Shown here one piece after another: positions 19,077-27,287 of a stretch of 64,000 nt of DNA. Within the stretch, counting starts at the first letter, position 1. Each line of letters begins with the position of its first letter. Origin of the DNA: Phyllobacterium chamaecytisi (GTDB taxonomy: Bacteria; Pseudomonadota; Alphaproteobacteria; Rhizobiales; Rhizobiaceae); the NCBI RefSeq assembly GCF_020164455.1, contig NZ_JAIQWW010000020.1, positions 1 to 64,000 on the forward strand. Direction: 5' to 3'. The notes below the pieces were generated by a model that was not told the DNA's origin, did no database searches, and saw only the letters and a list, made by a program, of their open reading frames with translations. The translations under genes were made by a program, and so were the position numbers.

Positions 19077-19490
19077 CTATTTCGAAACTCTTACCAAGAA
19101 CTTGATGCGTTCGTAGTCGCCTTTCAGAATGCCCGTAGCAACAACCTCGATGGTGTCAGTTCCAGAGAAGTGGGCTGTAGGGGTATAGAACACCCCAAGC
19201 TTTGGCACTTTTCCAGATGTGCAATGAGTCCTACCTACGGTCAGCTTGCCTTCGCCCTGTACGAAACTGACGACACCGTGCGAAGGCCTTGAAATCACCC
19301 TCACGGTGGGAAGCCTGCGGTTAGCGCAGTCGGGGAGGACCTGCGAGAAGGCTGTCAGTAATACCTCCTTCCCAGCTCGTGTCGAGACTGTTTCTGTGAA
19401 ATAACGATCTGGATTTGTGACTGTTGTTTCGCATCCCACCACGACGAAGCCGGATAACAACAGTACGAACACTTGCACATAGTAACGCAA
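19077..19490 (-). CDS. Lipoprotein with Ig-like domain, 137 aa
   Basis: The signal MRYYVQVFVLLLSGFVVVGC ends in a lipobox (VVGC, Cys 20). The mature part carries the pattern SRPSHGVVSF ... GVFYTPTAHFSGTDTIEV, which is the typical start and end of a cadherin/Ig-like beta-sandwich repeat (HG-V ... Y-P-x-x-x-F-x-G-x-D). Such domains mediate adhesion or binding at the cell surface. It lies convergent with the 108-aa membrane gene. Confidence 0.7.
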   Translation of the reverse strand: MRYYVQVFVLLLSGFVVVGCETTVTNPDRYFTETVSTRAGKEVLLTAFSQVLPDCANRRLPTVRVISRPSHGVVSFVQGEGKLTVGRTHCTSGKVPKLGVFYTPTAHFSGTDTIEVVATGILKGDYERIKFLVRVSK

Positions 19491-19987
19491 TTCAACTCAC
19501 TCCGCTGTAACCAGATCATTGTCTGATAGAGTGATGCGCAGCATGTAGCCACAAGTCTAAAGTCGAAATTCTGTGGAGAACCTCATTGTCGTTGGGCCGC
19601 GAGAATTAGCACTGTGACATGGCAAATCGTCGCGTAATTTTCCTTTGGGTAGACCATAAAGAATTTGATGGAGTGGAACCCTGAAAGCCGTTGCGCTGCA
19701 ATAAGCCCATGGAAGGGCCTCTAGGCCGGTCACCGTCCTGGGTAGCAGACCCCGGCCAAATGATTAACATCGGCACTGCTTAAGATGCGGCGAACTTCTT
19801 GTTGGAGCAATGGCCCCCGGAAAGGGTCGAAACACCACAACGCGAGAGTCATCCTGCTATCATGCCTCGCTGGCGAGTGTTCGACGGCGGCGTGCCTAAG
19901 TTTGCATGTTAGGCCGCTTAACCATTTGCAGCGAATCCGTTGCAAAGGCGATAAGAGCAGAAAGATGCTCGAGGTTTGGGGAAGACA
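19491..19987. other. Intergenic region, about 500 bases
   Basis: No gene seen on either strand. A minus-strand frame that covers 19730-20347 is a shadow of the exported-protein gene at 19988 and is not supported. The region must contain the divergent promoters of the lipoprotein gene (minus) and the 160-aa exported-protein gene (plus). Confidence 0.5.
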
Positions 19988-20470
19988 ATGAAAAAATGCG
20001 CCAAAGCGACATTCGCAATAATGCTCGTCATATCGGCCGTACCCGGAACTGCATATGCCTGTCCCGGCTCCGTAAAACAGGATCTCGCGACGTACAACAA
20101 AGCGGACGTTGTACTCAGGGCTCGTGTCACGAGTTATGAATATCGAGAGGCACAACACGATGCGCGCATGGATTTCGAAGTTGTCGAGTATCTCGGACCT
20201 CGTTGGCCACGGACAGCCTGGCAAGCGACATGGCGGCACTCCACCTTCGGAATGAGAAGAGAATGGGGCGGACCCAAACAGGTAATCGTAGGGTTCAAGG
20301 CGGTGCTCGACGCAGAAGGTCAACCAGCTTTGGAGGTCGTCCAACAAGGCTGTTCATCTCCGACGATGGTTGAAGACACACCGGCTAACGTTCAGCTGGT
20401 AAAGAGCTATCTGCGGTGGTCGTTTGGAGCCGATCATAAACTGCAAAAGACTGCTCCGGACCCAAAATAG
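19988..20470 (+). CDS. Exported hypothetical protein, 160 aa
   Basis: The signal peptide MKKCAKATFAIMLVISAVPGTAYA is cleaved before a Cys-containing mature start (CPGSVKQD). The mature domain alternates beta-type strands and contains a second Cys (QQGCSS), so a disulfide between the two is plausible. The ATG directly opening the signal was chosen over a start four codons upstream. No family is recognised. Confidence 0.65.
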   Translation: MKKCAKATFAIMLVISAVPGTAYACPGSVKQDLATYNKADVVLRARVTSYEYREAQHDARMDFEVVEYLGPRWPRTAWQATWRHSTFGMRREWGGPKQVIVGFKAVLDAEGQPALEVVQQGCSSPTMVEDTPANVQLVKSYLRWSFGADHKLQKTAPDPK

Positions 20471-20575
20471 TCGCGTCAATCAGGATACAGCTTTGGCAAA
20501 TTGGCTAGGGGTCCGGTGGCCAAGCCAGGTCAGGGCCAGTTTTGAAGAATGAGACGTTGTTGGTGAAAGTGCTAG

Positions 20576-20968
20576 TCAGAGCCTGATCATGCGGCCATCG
20601 GGATGATCTATCTGCGCCACGTTGTCGATGAACCACTGATTCCAACTTTCTTGAGGCCCGAGATACTTGTGCAGAAGCCGTTTGAAACGATCTGACGACA
20701 TTGGTTCAATGGTAGCCGAACCGCGCAGTCCAAGATGCAGCAAGATACCAGCGTCGTTGTCGAAATGAACGATTTCCACCGCACAACGTGGGTCTCTCTC
20801 AAGATGTTTCACTGCGCTGCCGTCTGACGATCCGAGAAGCCAGAGTGTTCCTTCTTCCCATATGAACCATACGGGTGCATTGCGCGGTCCACTGTCCCTA
20901 TTAACAGTCGCCAGATTTGCCATGAGTGGGCGACTTAGAAGATCGTCTGGGTTGAACTCTCGCGGCAT
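20576..20968 (-). CDS. Pyridoxamine 5'-phosphate oxidase-like flavin protein, 130 aa
   Basis: The protein has the split beta-barrel pattern of the PPOX family: LLSRPLMANLATVN at the N-terminus, PVWFIWEEGTLWLLG with the next strand ending in SAVKHLERDPR, then VEIVHFDND and a C-terminal substrate-side helix. Members bind FMN or F420 and reduce or bind small cofactors; this short single-domain form is usually annotated only as a PPOX-family protein. Start taken at MPREFNPDDL; a longer frame to 21043 has no ribosome binding site and an atypical N-terminus. Convergent with the upstream exported-protein gene. Confidence 0.8.
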   Translation of the reverse strand: MPREFNPDDLLSRPLMANLATVNRDSGPRNAPVWFIWEEGTLWLLGSSDGSAVKHLERDPRCAVEIVHFDNDAGILLHLGLRGSATIEPMSSDRFKRLLHKYLGPQESWNQWFIDNVAQIDHPDGRMIRL

Positions 20969-21253
20969 AACGACTTGTATCACCAATTCCAGAGTTTCTG
21001 AAGCCGCCGCCCACGGCACGGCGCACCCACGTCGGGGTCTCACTTAATCTTAACCACATGGGAGCATGCTTTGGCCGCTGAGCCCCAATTGTCAGCAACC
21101 CGGCCTGCCTTTTGTATTGCGTTTTTAGGCAGGTCGGGACATAGGGAGCAAGCTCAAAATAAATATCACGCCAAACCAGATGTCAGCAGTTTTTGCCTCG
21201 ACTGAAGACGACGAGTCTGCTTTTTTGCTGCAGATCCAAGGGGGAGTCGGGGC

Positions 21254-21484
21254 ATGAAAGTCGCAGTTTTGACAATTGGGATGTTTGTCATTGCGGGTAG
21301 CGCTTCTTCAGAAGAATTCACTGATCCGGAGGCGAAGAAGATAATCAGTATCTGCAACGCAGATCAGCGCGCCGTGACTGCCGAAATCGCGCGTTGTATC
21401 AGACGCTACGATCCTGATGGAAATCTGATCGTCTTCTCGGCAGAGATAACATCTGGTCGGAACAAATCAAAAAAAGCCAAATAG
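21254..21484 (+). CDS. Small periplasmic protein, 76 aa
   Basis: A ribosome binding site (AAGGGGGAGTCGGGGC) precedes the ATG. A signal peptide of about 19 residues (MKVAVLTIGMFVIAGSASS) leads into a short basic mature protein with two Cys (SICNAD, ARCIRR), probably disulfide-linked, and a Lys-rich tail. No family is recognised. It lies 40 bases upstream of the Sel1-repeat gene in the same direction and may be cotranscribed with it. Confidence 0.6.
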   Translation: MKVAVLTIGMFVIAGSASSEEFTDPEAKKIISICNADQRAVTAEIARCIRRYDPDGNLIVFSAEITSGRNKSKKAK

Positions 21485-21524
21485 AATTTTTGCTATGAAT
21501 ATCTAGGCCGCAGCCGGGGGTAAA

Positions 21525-22454
21525 GTGAGCGAAGTACCGACAGCATCCGAAATCATCGATTATAAAGCCCGATATCCTTCATTGTATCCTAAGCGAACCC
21601 GTTGGATCGTTTTGGGAATTCTTGCAGCGTGCCTGCTTGGGTATTGGCTTTTTTTCAACTCATTCGCGCGGGGCCAGAATGCTTTACTCGCAAAAAATTA
21701 TACAGAAGCTCTGAGATTACTGGAGCCGTTGGCCAAAGGGGGTATGGCCCCCGCCCAGACATTGCTCGGAATAATGTACGATAGAGGCGAAGGCGTTCAG
21801 CAGGATAGAGCTATAGCGGCGGATTATTACAGAAAGGCTGCCGAGCAGGGAGTTGCACTAGCGCAAGTCAACCTTGGTGTCTTGTACAACAGCGGCAATG
21901 GGGTACCAAGAGATGACAAGTTGGCCGCCGATTTATTTCGCAAAGCGGCGATGCAAGGTAGCCCAGAGGGACAAAACAATCTTGGTTACATGTATGAAGT
22001 CGGATCGGGGGTGGCCCAGTATAATGACCTCGCCATTTACTGGTATCGCAAGGCTGCCGAGCAGGGATTTGCACCAGCTCAGGCAAGCCTCGGTATGTTC
22101 TATTGGGAAGGTAAAGGCGTTCCCAAGGACGACACGGTAGCTTTTGAATGGCTTAACAAGGCAGCCCTCCAGGACGTTGCCGGTGCGCAAACCACGGTCG
22201 GCTACCTCTACCTCATGGGAGAGGGCGTGAAGCAGGACGATGCATTGGCTTTGAGTTGGCTCAATAAGGCAGCAGCAGTCGGTGAACCCGTTGCGCAACG
22301 CAACCTCGGCCTCATGTACTATCGTGGTCGAGGTGTAGAGCAAAGCAATAGCAGAGCTGCGGAATGGCTCAGGAAGGCAGCCGACAATGGCGACGAGCCA
22401 GCAAAAAAAGCTATGGAAGAGATGGCGGGCATGGGCATTATTTCGGGTACATGA
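21525..22454 (+). CDS. Membrane-anchored Sel1-repeat (TPR-like) protein, 309 aa
   Basis: A GTG start leads to a cytoplasmic N-terminus, one membrane segment (about residues 27-45, WIVLGILAACLLGYWLF), and seven tandem Sel1 repeats of about 36 residues each, recognisable by A-x-x-x-LG-x-x-Y-x-x-G-x-GV-x-x-D-x-x-x-A-x-x-W-x-x-KAA. Sel1 repeats are helical scaffolds for protein-protein contacts and in bacteria often act in envelope signalling or as partners of secreted effectors. The repeats should be periplasmic. No catalytic domain. Confidence 0.88.
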   Translation: MSEVPTASEIIDYKARYPSLYPKRTRWIVLGILAACLLGYWLFFNSFARGQNALLAKNYTEALRLLEPLAKGGMAPAQTLLGIMYDRGEGVQQDRAIAADYYRKAAEQGVALAQVNLGVLYNSGNGVPRDDKLAADLFRKAAMQGSPEGQNNLGYMYEVGSGVAQYNDLAIYWYRKAAEQGFAPAQASLGMFYWEGKGVPKDDTVAFEWLNKAALQDVAGAQTTVGYLYLMGEGVKQDDALALSWLNKAAAVGEPVAQRNLGLMYYRGRGVEQSNSRAAEWLRKAADNGDEPAKKAMEEMAGMGIISGT

Positions 22455-22508
22455 ATTCCTGTCGGGTTGCCGGGTTTTATAGGACTGCAGTTGAGGTAGC
22501 AATTTGCC

Positions 22509-22685
22509 ATGGACGATGAGATTCTCGCCGATGACCTTGAGCTGTTGGCGTTACAAGATGCTGTTGTTTCGCTCGGAGCGAGCCACCTACTTGTAATTGC
22601 CGCAGCCGCCATCCGGGCCCAATGTGAGGAAATTAAGACTCTAAGGCGTGAACGAGATCAGTTGCTTGCCGAACGTCAACGCTAA
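22509..22685 (+). CDS. Small coiled-coil protein, 58 aa
   Basis: The start ATG follows a weak GAGGTAGCAATTTGCC leader. The product is acidic at the N-terminus, has an Ala/Ile-rich helix, and ends in a heptad-like charged helix (EEIKTLRRERDQLLAERQR), so a short coiled coil is likely. It resembles small helical proteins of phage or plasmid origin but has no assigned function. Lies 54 bases after the Sel1 gene. Confidence 0.45.
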   Translation: MDDEILADDLELLALQDAVVSLGASHLLVIAAAAIRAQCEEIKTLRRERDQLLAERQR

Positions 22686-22927
22686 CACAGTGGCATCGGG
22701 AAGTTCGGATTTGCATCAATTGAGCGACGAGGAAAATGAAAATGCTAGACAGTATAGCCTTCCCGTCTTCAAACGCATTTACATGCCCATTATCGCCATC
22801 CGCAACTATCGACTCGAACAAACGACTGCTCAGAGGGTATTTTGAAGGACCTTCGCGGATATCGTCTACAGGGTTGCCCGCTTATGCTTCCATTTCATTT
22901 GAAAATGCGGACGGAAAGATCTTTTAG

Positions 22928-22978
22928 AATGCCTCGAGCGTAGCAATTTCTATCGAAATTGCGATGTTGCAAGGCATT
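22928..22978. other. Nested hairpin upstream of membrane-protein gene
   Basis: A perfect inner stem GCAATTTC/GAAATTGC with loop TATC (22943-22962) sits inside an outer stem AATGCCT/AGGCATT. The 309-base gap 22686-22993 holds nothing else that can be called. The structure ends 15 bases before the next start codon, so it could act as a leader element or as a terminator for the upstream genes; it lacks a T-run. Confidence 0.55.
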
Positions 22979-22993
22979 TGATCGAATGGATTA

Positions 22994-23824
22994 ATGCCGC
23001 GTTTGGCGGGACGATTTTATAACCGTCTGATGAAACCCGCGACAACGATACTGTCCTCTCTCGAAGTCAGCTCGCACCGTAACGAAAGAATTGGCTTTGG
23101 CCCCTACCTGGTGCTGGAGACGCTGCCCTGGTTATTGCTGGCAACGGTGATCCGCCTGTATTCACTAACGTTGCCCGGCGGTCTTCCGCTGCTTGGTTTC
23201 TTTGTAGCGCACGTTCCCGTGTTCATCGCATTTCTGCTCGCAAGCCAGAAGATGGTAAGGTTGACTGGAGGATCAACCGCGCTTGAGCGGCTTTCGTTTC
23301 ATCGTCAGCTGTCATTGAGCTGGGCAGTGCTTTGGCGGCTTTCGCTCCTATTCTTTTGCACCGTCATTTTGACCGTTTTGCTTGGAATGAACAAATACTC
23401 GGCGTCAAAGTTCTGGCTTGGTTTTGATGGTATCGTGTTTGTATGGGGTCGGGGTTTCTTGCCTTTTTGGAGTGCCCTGATTGCCGCAGTTGTATTCATA
23501 ATGGTCGTTGAAAAGGGGCTTGATCGAAAGCCGACCTTCCTTGCGGTTCTTCGCCAGTTTGGGGCAAGATGGAAGCAACTGACGAAGGCTATCGCAGTTA
23601 TCGGTTTGGTGTTCGTGGGATGCACCTTCGTTCAATTCTTCGTGGGTAGGCTTGTGTGGGCCGCTGGTGAACCATTGGCGCTTCCGTTTGGAAGAAACCT
23701 GCTTTACGTTGGTTTCCTCGCCGGCGTGTCCTACGTGCGGCTGTGGTTGGCGATCACCATTCTGACCTATGCTGTTAGGGCTTCTTATCGACAACAATCG
23801 CCGCAGGGTGACGATAAGACTTAG
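22994..23824 (+). CDS. Polytopic membrane protein, 276 aa
   Basis: Six or so membrane segments are visible (for example TLPWLLLATVIRLYSL, LLGFFVAHVPVFIAFLLA, LWRLSLLFFCTVILTVLLGM, FWSALIAAVVFIMVV, AIAVIGLVFVGCTFVQFFV and VSYVRLWLAITILTYAV). Charged loops are short. No transporter signature was recognised; the architecture resembles YckC/RDD-like or DUF-type inner-membrane proteins but this is only topology. Stands alone with its own leader hairpin. Confidence 0.7.
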   Translation: MPRLAGRFYNRLMKPATTILSSLEVSSHRNERIGFGPYLVLETLPWLLLATVIRLYSLTLPGGLPLLGFFVAHVPVFIAFLLASQKMVRLTGGSTALERLSFHRQLSLSWAVLWRLSLLFFCTVILTVLLGMNKYSASKFWLGFDGIVFVWGRGFLPFWSALIAAVVFIMVVEKGLDRKPTFLAVLRQFGARWKQLTKAIAVIGLVFVGCTFVQFFVGRLVWAAGEPLALPFGRNLLYVGFLAGVSYVRLWLAITILTYAVRASYRQQSPQGDDKT

Positions 23825-24005
23825 GTGGTCAACTGCCAGAGCGCGTGTATTCTGATTGAACACAAGTTCAGTGGAGAAATAAAGCGCGTTGCGTCACCAG
23901 TTTGAACAACGCTCTGGCGGCATGTCCGGCAGCGGCATCAAGTGTTTTAGCCGATCCAGGGCGACGCCATAATGTCCGATGCCTTCCATCATTTTATGCC
24001 GTATC

Positions 24006-24467
24006 TCAATAAAAGCGACGTTGCTTATCCGAAATCAAGATAATATAGGCCTCAATAGCCAAAACATATCCAACTATGCAACTTGTGGTGACTACATATG
24101 CAGTAAATACCGAGTTGTCGTTCGCAACAACTGCTCTTACTGAAACCAAAACCGCCGCCACGGCAATGCCAATGCATACTACAGTAAAAACCCCAAGGCT
24201 CTTCTCTCTATTTTCTTGAGGAAACTGAGCCCCCAGTTGGTGCTTTACGTCGAGCTTGCCCTGCCTATGTCGAAGTCTGACTTCATACAGGGAGCCAACT
24301 AGACTACAGACGTACATTACCGACACCCACAACACGTAGTTAGCGGAGGCATGTCTATATCCAACGTAGAATAACGAGTGATAGGTCGCGGAAAATAATA
24401 TCCAACCCAAAAATATATAGAACACTATTCTAACATGATCCCACCTATTCAGTCCATAAATATACAT
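24006..24467 (-). CDS. Membrane protein, 153 aa
   Basis: Four hydrophobic segments (roughly IVFYIFLGWILFSATYH, YVLWVSVMYVCSLVGSLY, VFTVVCIGIAVAAVLVSV and AYVVTTSCIVGYVLAIEAYIILI) and short polar loops. The frame is open upstream to 24581, but the first 38 residues look non-coding and overlap the neighbouring broken gene, so the Met at 24467 is preferred. No family is recognised. AT-rich compared with flanking genes, suggesting transfer. Confidence 0.55.
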   Translation of the reverse strand: MYIYGLNRWDHVRIVFYIFLGWILFSATYHSLFYVGYRHASANYVLWVSVMYVCSLVGSLYEVRLRHRQGKLDVKHQLGAQFPQENREKSLGVFTVVCIGIAVAAVLVSVRAVVANDNSVFTAYVVTTSCIVGYVLAIEAYIILISDKQRRFY

Positions 24468-24586
24468 TTTATTTGTCCAGATATTGAGTGCGGCGAGATA
24501 CTTTTGTTTTGAACATTGAACGGTAATTTTTTGCGTGCACGCTGTTATTGGAGCAAGAGTTTGAGGGTTTTGCGGCAACATATGAA

Positions 24587-24834
24587 CTAATGTCTCGATC
24601 GCCCACGAGAGTATCCGATTGCGAACATAATGCTGATCTGGGTGATCTTGGAACCTGCATAGAGAAGCGGCACGATAAGCAAGTAAAAAAGACTGGATGT
24701 TCAGCGGCCCTCAAAGTGGAATGTCTGAATGGGAATTCTCCTTTGAGCAGACACACAACATAGAAGCCCAGGAAGATCGGGCCGATCATAGTCATGCCAA
24801 TAATTGCTGCCCAAGTTCGAATTCTGTCGATCAT
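24587..24834 (-). pseudogene. Frameshifted small two-segment membrane protein
   Basis: From the ATG at 24834 the frame encodes a first membrane segment (IIGMTMIGPIFLGFYVVCLL). After a run of six T on the minus strand (plus-strand A-run 24685-24690) the membrane-like sequence continues only in another frame: FYLLIVPLLYAGSKITQISI, ending SRGRSRH and a stop at 24587. One additional T in the run would give an uninterrupted 82-aa protein with two membrane segments. A homopolymer frameshift can be mutation, slippage-based switching, or sequencing error. Confidence 0.6.
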
Positions 24835-24848
24835 GCGGGGCGTGCTTC

Positions 24849-25442
24849 TTATGGCTGGCCGGCGGGTCGGTCGGTCAAAAGTCCAATCTTATCAGCTGAC
24901 GCGTTAAGTTGCGGCGCCAGAGAACCTCGCGAAAATGGCTCTCCATCTGAACCCACTCCCCTCAAATAATAATGGTTAGGGTCCACACGTTGATAATAAA
25001 AATACACGGGCGTCGCTGTAGCTGTTGTGACACGCGGGTCAAGCATATAGACGCGTTCGACAGACTCTTGCCCCAGGGAAGCCGACAAAACGTCTAGCGA
25101 TGCTGGGTAGTCGCCGTGTGTTGTCCGGTAGAATTCCAGCACTGTTACAAGTGAATTAATATTATTTTGAGCCATTTTTGTGCGCAGTTCATCATAGATA
25201 CCACCGCGCTGCGCAAGTCCAAAGTAGAACAGAGAGCCATATACAACGACGGTAAAGCAGATTCCCAACATTCCCACGACAGCAAGTTTGTTGCCGCCGG
25301 TACGCTTGGTAAAAAGCCCCCAAACAACAGCTACAATTCCAAACGGCACACCGATCAGGGGTATAAAAGATAGCCCATCCAGAACAAACGGGAAGGCCCC
25401 GAGGTTTTCGTGTTTCCCCGGCATTACCGAATTGCTTGTCAT
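24849..25442 (-). CDS. Membrane protein with pseudopilin-like C-terminal domain, 197 aa
   Basis: The N-terminal half has two membrane segments typical of DUF4190-type proteins (GLSFIPLIGVPFGIVAVVWGLF and LAVVGMLGICFTVVVYGSLFYF, with a GNKLAVVGM turn). The C-terminal half resembles the globular domain of type II secretion pseudopilins: NINSLVTVLEFYRTTHGDYPASLDVL followed by Tyr-rich strands and a GSDGEPF turn. Together this suggests a membrane-tethered periplasmic domain, not a true pilin since no prepilin cleavage site is present. It ends 14 bases before the frameshifted gene. Confidence 0.7.
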   Translation of the reverse strand: MTSNSVMPGKHENLGAFPFVLDGLSFIPLIGVPFGIVAVVWGLFTKRTGGNKLAVVGMLGICFTVVVYGSLFYFGLAQRGGIYDELRTKMAQNNINSLVTVLEFYRTTHGDYPASLDVLSASLGQESVERVYMLDPRVTTATATPVYFYYQRVDPNHYYLRGVGSDGEPFSRGSLAPQLNASADKIGLLTDRPAGQP

Positions 25443-26086
25443 AAATTTACCCGCCTACTCTACGACTCGTCGTGCAAGGCATAAAAACTGTCGCTTCGAT
25501 AGGTTTAGAGGCAAAAGCCGATCAATTCTCTCATAATATTTTACTCTGCCCGTATAGATCCATAATTGGTAAACGTTCTCTTTTGGGACAGGCGAAAAAT
25601 CTTTCTTTTTTGGTGATTCGTTCAGAACCGATCACCGTCGATAAACGTTCCTTTGAAAATGCCGATAACACGCGAATTTCGAGCAATTTGGATTGTAGCT
25701 TAATTGTCTACAATGCATGTCCAGCCCCACTTTACACCAATTCGCCTATGATAACGCCTCGACAAGATATGGGCTACAGAGTCGCTCACTTCCCAAGGTT
25801 GCACTTTCCGCTATGCGGTCCTTTCGGCAAAACGGTAATGGAGGGGCATGCCAAACGACGACGGCTCAGCGCCCGCATTCCGGCCGATCAAGCAGTCAAT
25901 ATAATTTCCCAAAAGCTGTCATTGCTAGCGGCCCGGCGCTTTGAGGCCTTCATCGAAATCTTTGAACTTACCAGGCTTGGTCCGGCCAAGGTTACCAATT
26001 GCCTTTGCGGCGTTGTCAATAGATTATGCGATAAATGTTGACGACGCAGACAGATTCGAGCTTCGTCGGACCGCTGGGAGCTCAGC
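25443..26086. other. Intergenic region upstream of the ABC-3C operon
   Basis: About 640 bases between divergent genes, relatively AT-rich near 25500-25720. An open frame on the plus strand (25472-26041) has no ribosome binding site and no coding bias and is rejected. The region should contain the promoters of the pseudopilin-like gene (minus) and the ABC-3C operon (plus). It also marks the left end of the defence island. Confidence 0.5.
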
Positions 26087-27052
26087 ATGTCGATGAACAG
26101 GAAGTCATGCATAGACGGCATCGTATATTACCTGTCGATCCTGAGGGTTTCGGTGGAGATACACAACAGCCTGAACCATCAGGACATCAACGTTGCCTCG
26201 GAGAATTTTTTCAGGGATTTCCTGAACCTCGCGTTTGGATACCATCTGAAGAACATCAATATCGTGCAGAGAAACGCCCAGGCGATCGACTTGGGCGACG
26301 ATGATGCTAGGATCGCAATCCAGGTCACATCCAGCACCGGATTGGCGAAGGTCAAGCATACGCACTCCGGCTTCGTGAAGGGCGGTCTTGATAACACTTA
26401 CGATCGGCTGATCATACTGATGATCGGGGAGAAGACTGGGTTTAAGCAGGATACCTTTGGCGAAGTGGGAGGCTTTCAGATCTCTTTGCGGGACGACGTC
26501 TGGGGGATTTCCGAAGTTCTCCGACACCTGGAAGACCTAACGTTGCAAAAGCTTGTGGAGTGCGAAAAATACCTCAAGGACGGCATTTCTGTGCGTCGCC
26601 CCCGCGAGGCGAACGAGGTCCAGACCTTGGTGCGCCTGATAGAGGTGCTCAGCGAAGCCGATGCCGAATTGGTCCGCGCGGACATCCTCACGGATCCCGA
26701 CCCTGACAGGAAGATAAATGCTAGGTTCGCTGACCATGCCAATTTTCTTAAGCGGCAGTTCATCGAGCTTCACATGCTTTACGGCGCCACACTCGATGAA
26801 GTCACCAATCAATCCGACATTAGCCATGGCCGAATGCAAAAGCTCCAGATATACCTCACCAACTGGAGTGACCGCGTCTTGCAGCAATACGGGAACAACC
26901 CCAAGATGGCACTTGAAAGCATGGTGTCGCAAACGATGGAAAAGATGGGAGACAGCGATATCGGGTTCGACGAAGGCGCAGTCCGATTCTATCTTATCCA
27001 GCAGTTGATCGCATGTAACGTGTTTCCAAATACGATGGCCGAACATGCCTAG
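26087..27052 (+). CDS. SMEK-domain protein of an ABC-three-component system
   Basis: The 321-aa protein opens with the SMEK-domain hallmark: SMNRKSCIDGIVYYLSILR, then NSLNHQDINVASENFFRDFL and AIQVTSSTGLAKVKHT. Residues of about 185-260 are a helical linker and the C-terminus is the ABC-3C-type C-terminal domain. In ABC-three-component (ABC-3C) systems, predicted by comparative genomics to act in defence, this subunit carries the effector or sensor domain while a DUF2326-type ABC ATPase provides the switch. A GGGAG ribosome binding site precedes the ATG. Overlaps the next gene by eight bases. Confidence 0.88.
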   Translation: MSMNRKSCIDGIVYYLSILRVSVEIHNSLNHQDINVASENFFRDFLNLAFGYHLKNINIVQRNAQAIDLGDDDARIAIQVTSSTGLAKVKHTHSGFVKGGLDNTYDRLIILMIGEKTGFKQDTFGEVGGFQISLRDDVWGISEVLRHLEDLTLQKLVECEKYLKDGISVRRPREANEVQTLVRLIEVLSEADAELVRADILTDPDPDRKINARFADHANFLKRQFIELHMLYGATLDEVTNQSDISHGRMQKLQIYLTNWSDRVLQQYGNNPKMALESMVSQTMEKMGDSDIGFDEGAVRFYLIQQLIACNVFPNTMAEHA

Positions 27053-27287
27053 TCTCTTCCTCAAGGACGAAGCCGTCGAGAAGGCCCCGGTGATAGTTGG
27101 CTTTGAGGTGATCCGCTACATCAGATCGTCAAGCGAGGGACGCGTCAGCATTTTCGATTTGGTGGATCGCTTCAAGCGAGAGAAGTGGTTCACCTTCAAT
27201 TCGTTGATGTACGGTCTGACATTCCTGTATGCGGTCGGACTGCTGGACTTCGAAGAGCCTTATCTGGTGGCCCTCGATGCGAATTGA
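27045..27287 (+). CDS. ABC-3C middle component, 80 aa
   Basis: A small protein with a winged-helix-like pattern (FEVIRYIRSSSEGRVSIFDLVDRFKREKWFTF followed in turn by a hydrophobic helix and a LLDFEEP strand), located exactly between the SMEK protein and the ABC ATPase. In this family the middle component bridges the effector and the ATPase. It overlaps the upstream gene by 8 bases and the downstream gene by 11, so all three are translationally coupled. Assignment to a particular middle-component class (type 6 is likely) needs a profile search. Confidence 0.82.
   Translation: MPSLFLKDEAVEKAPVIVGFEVIRYIRSSSEGRVSIFDLVDRFKREKWFTFNSLMYGLTFLYAVGLLDFEEPYLVALDAN

Noticed and set aside
19730-20347. 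205-codon minus-strand frame
   Set aside because: It is antisense to the exported-protein gene at 19988, whose signal peptide and start are convincing.
23894-23992. Minus-strand 32-codon frame that reads like a protein tail
   Set aside because: It has an in-frame double Met and protein-like sequence but no ribosome binding site and no homologue known to me; too short to support.
25472-26041. Long plus-strand frame before the ABC-3C operon
   Set aside because: No ribosome binding site, composition without coding bias and no recognisable segments; it lies in the divergent promoter region.
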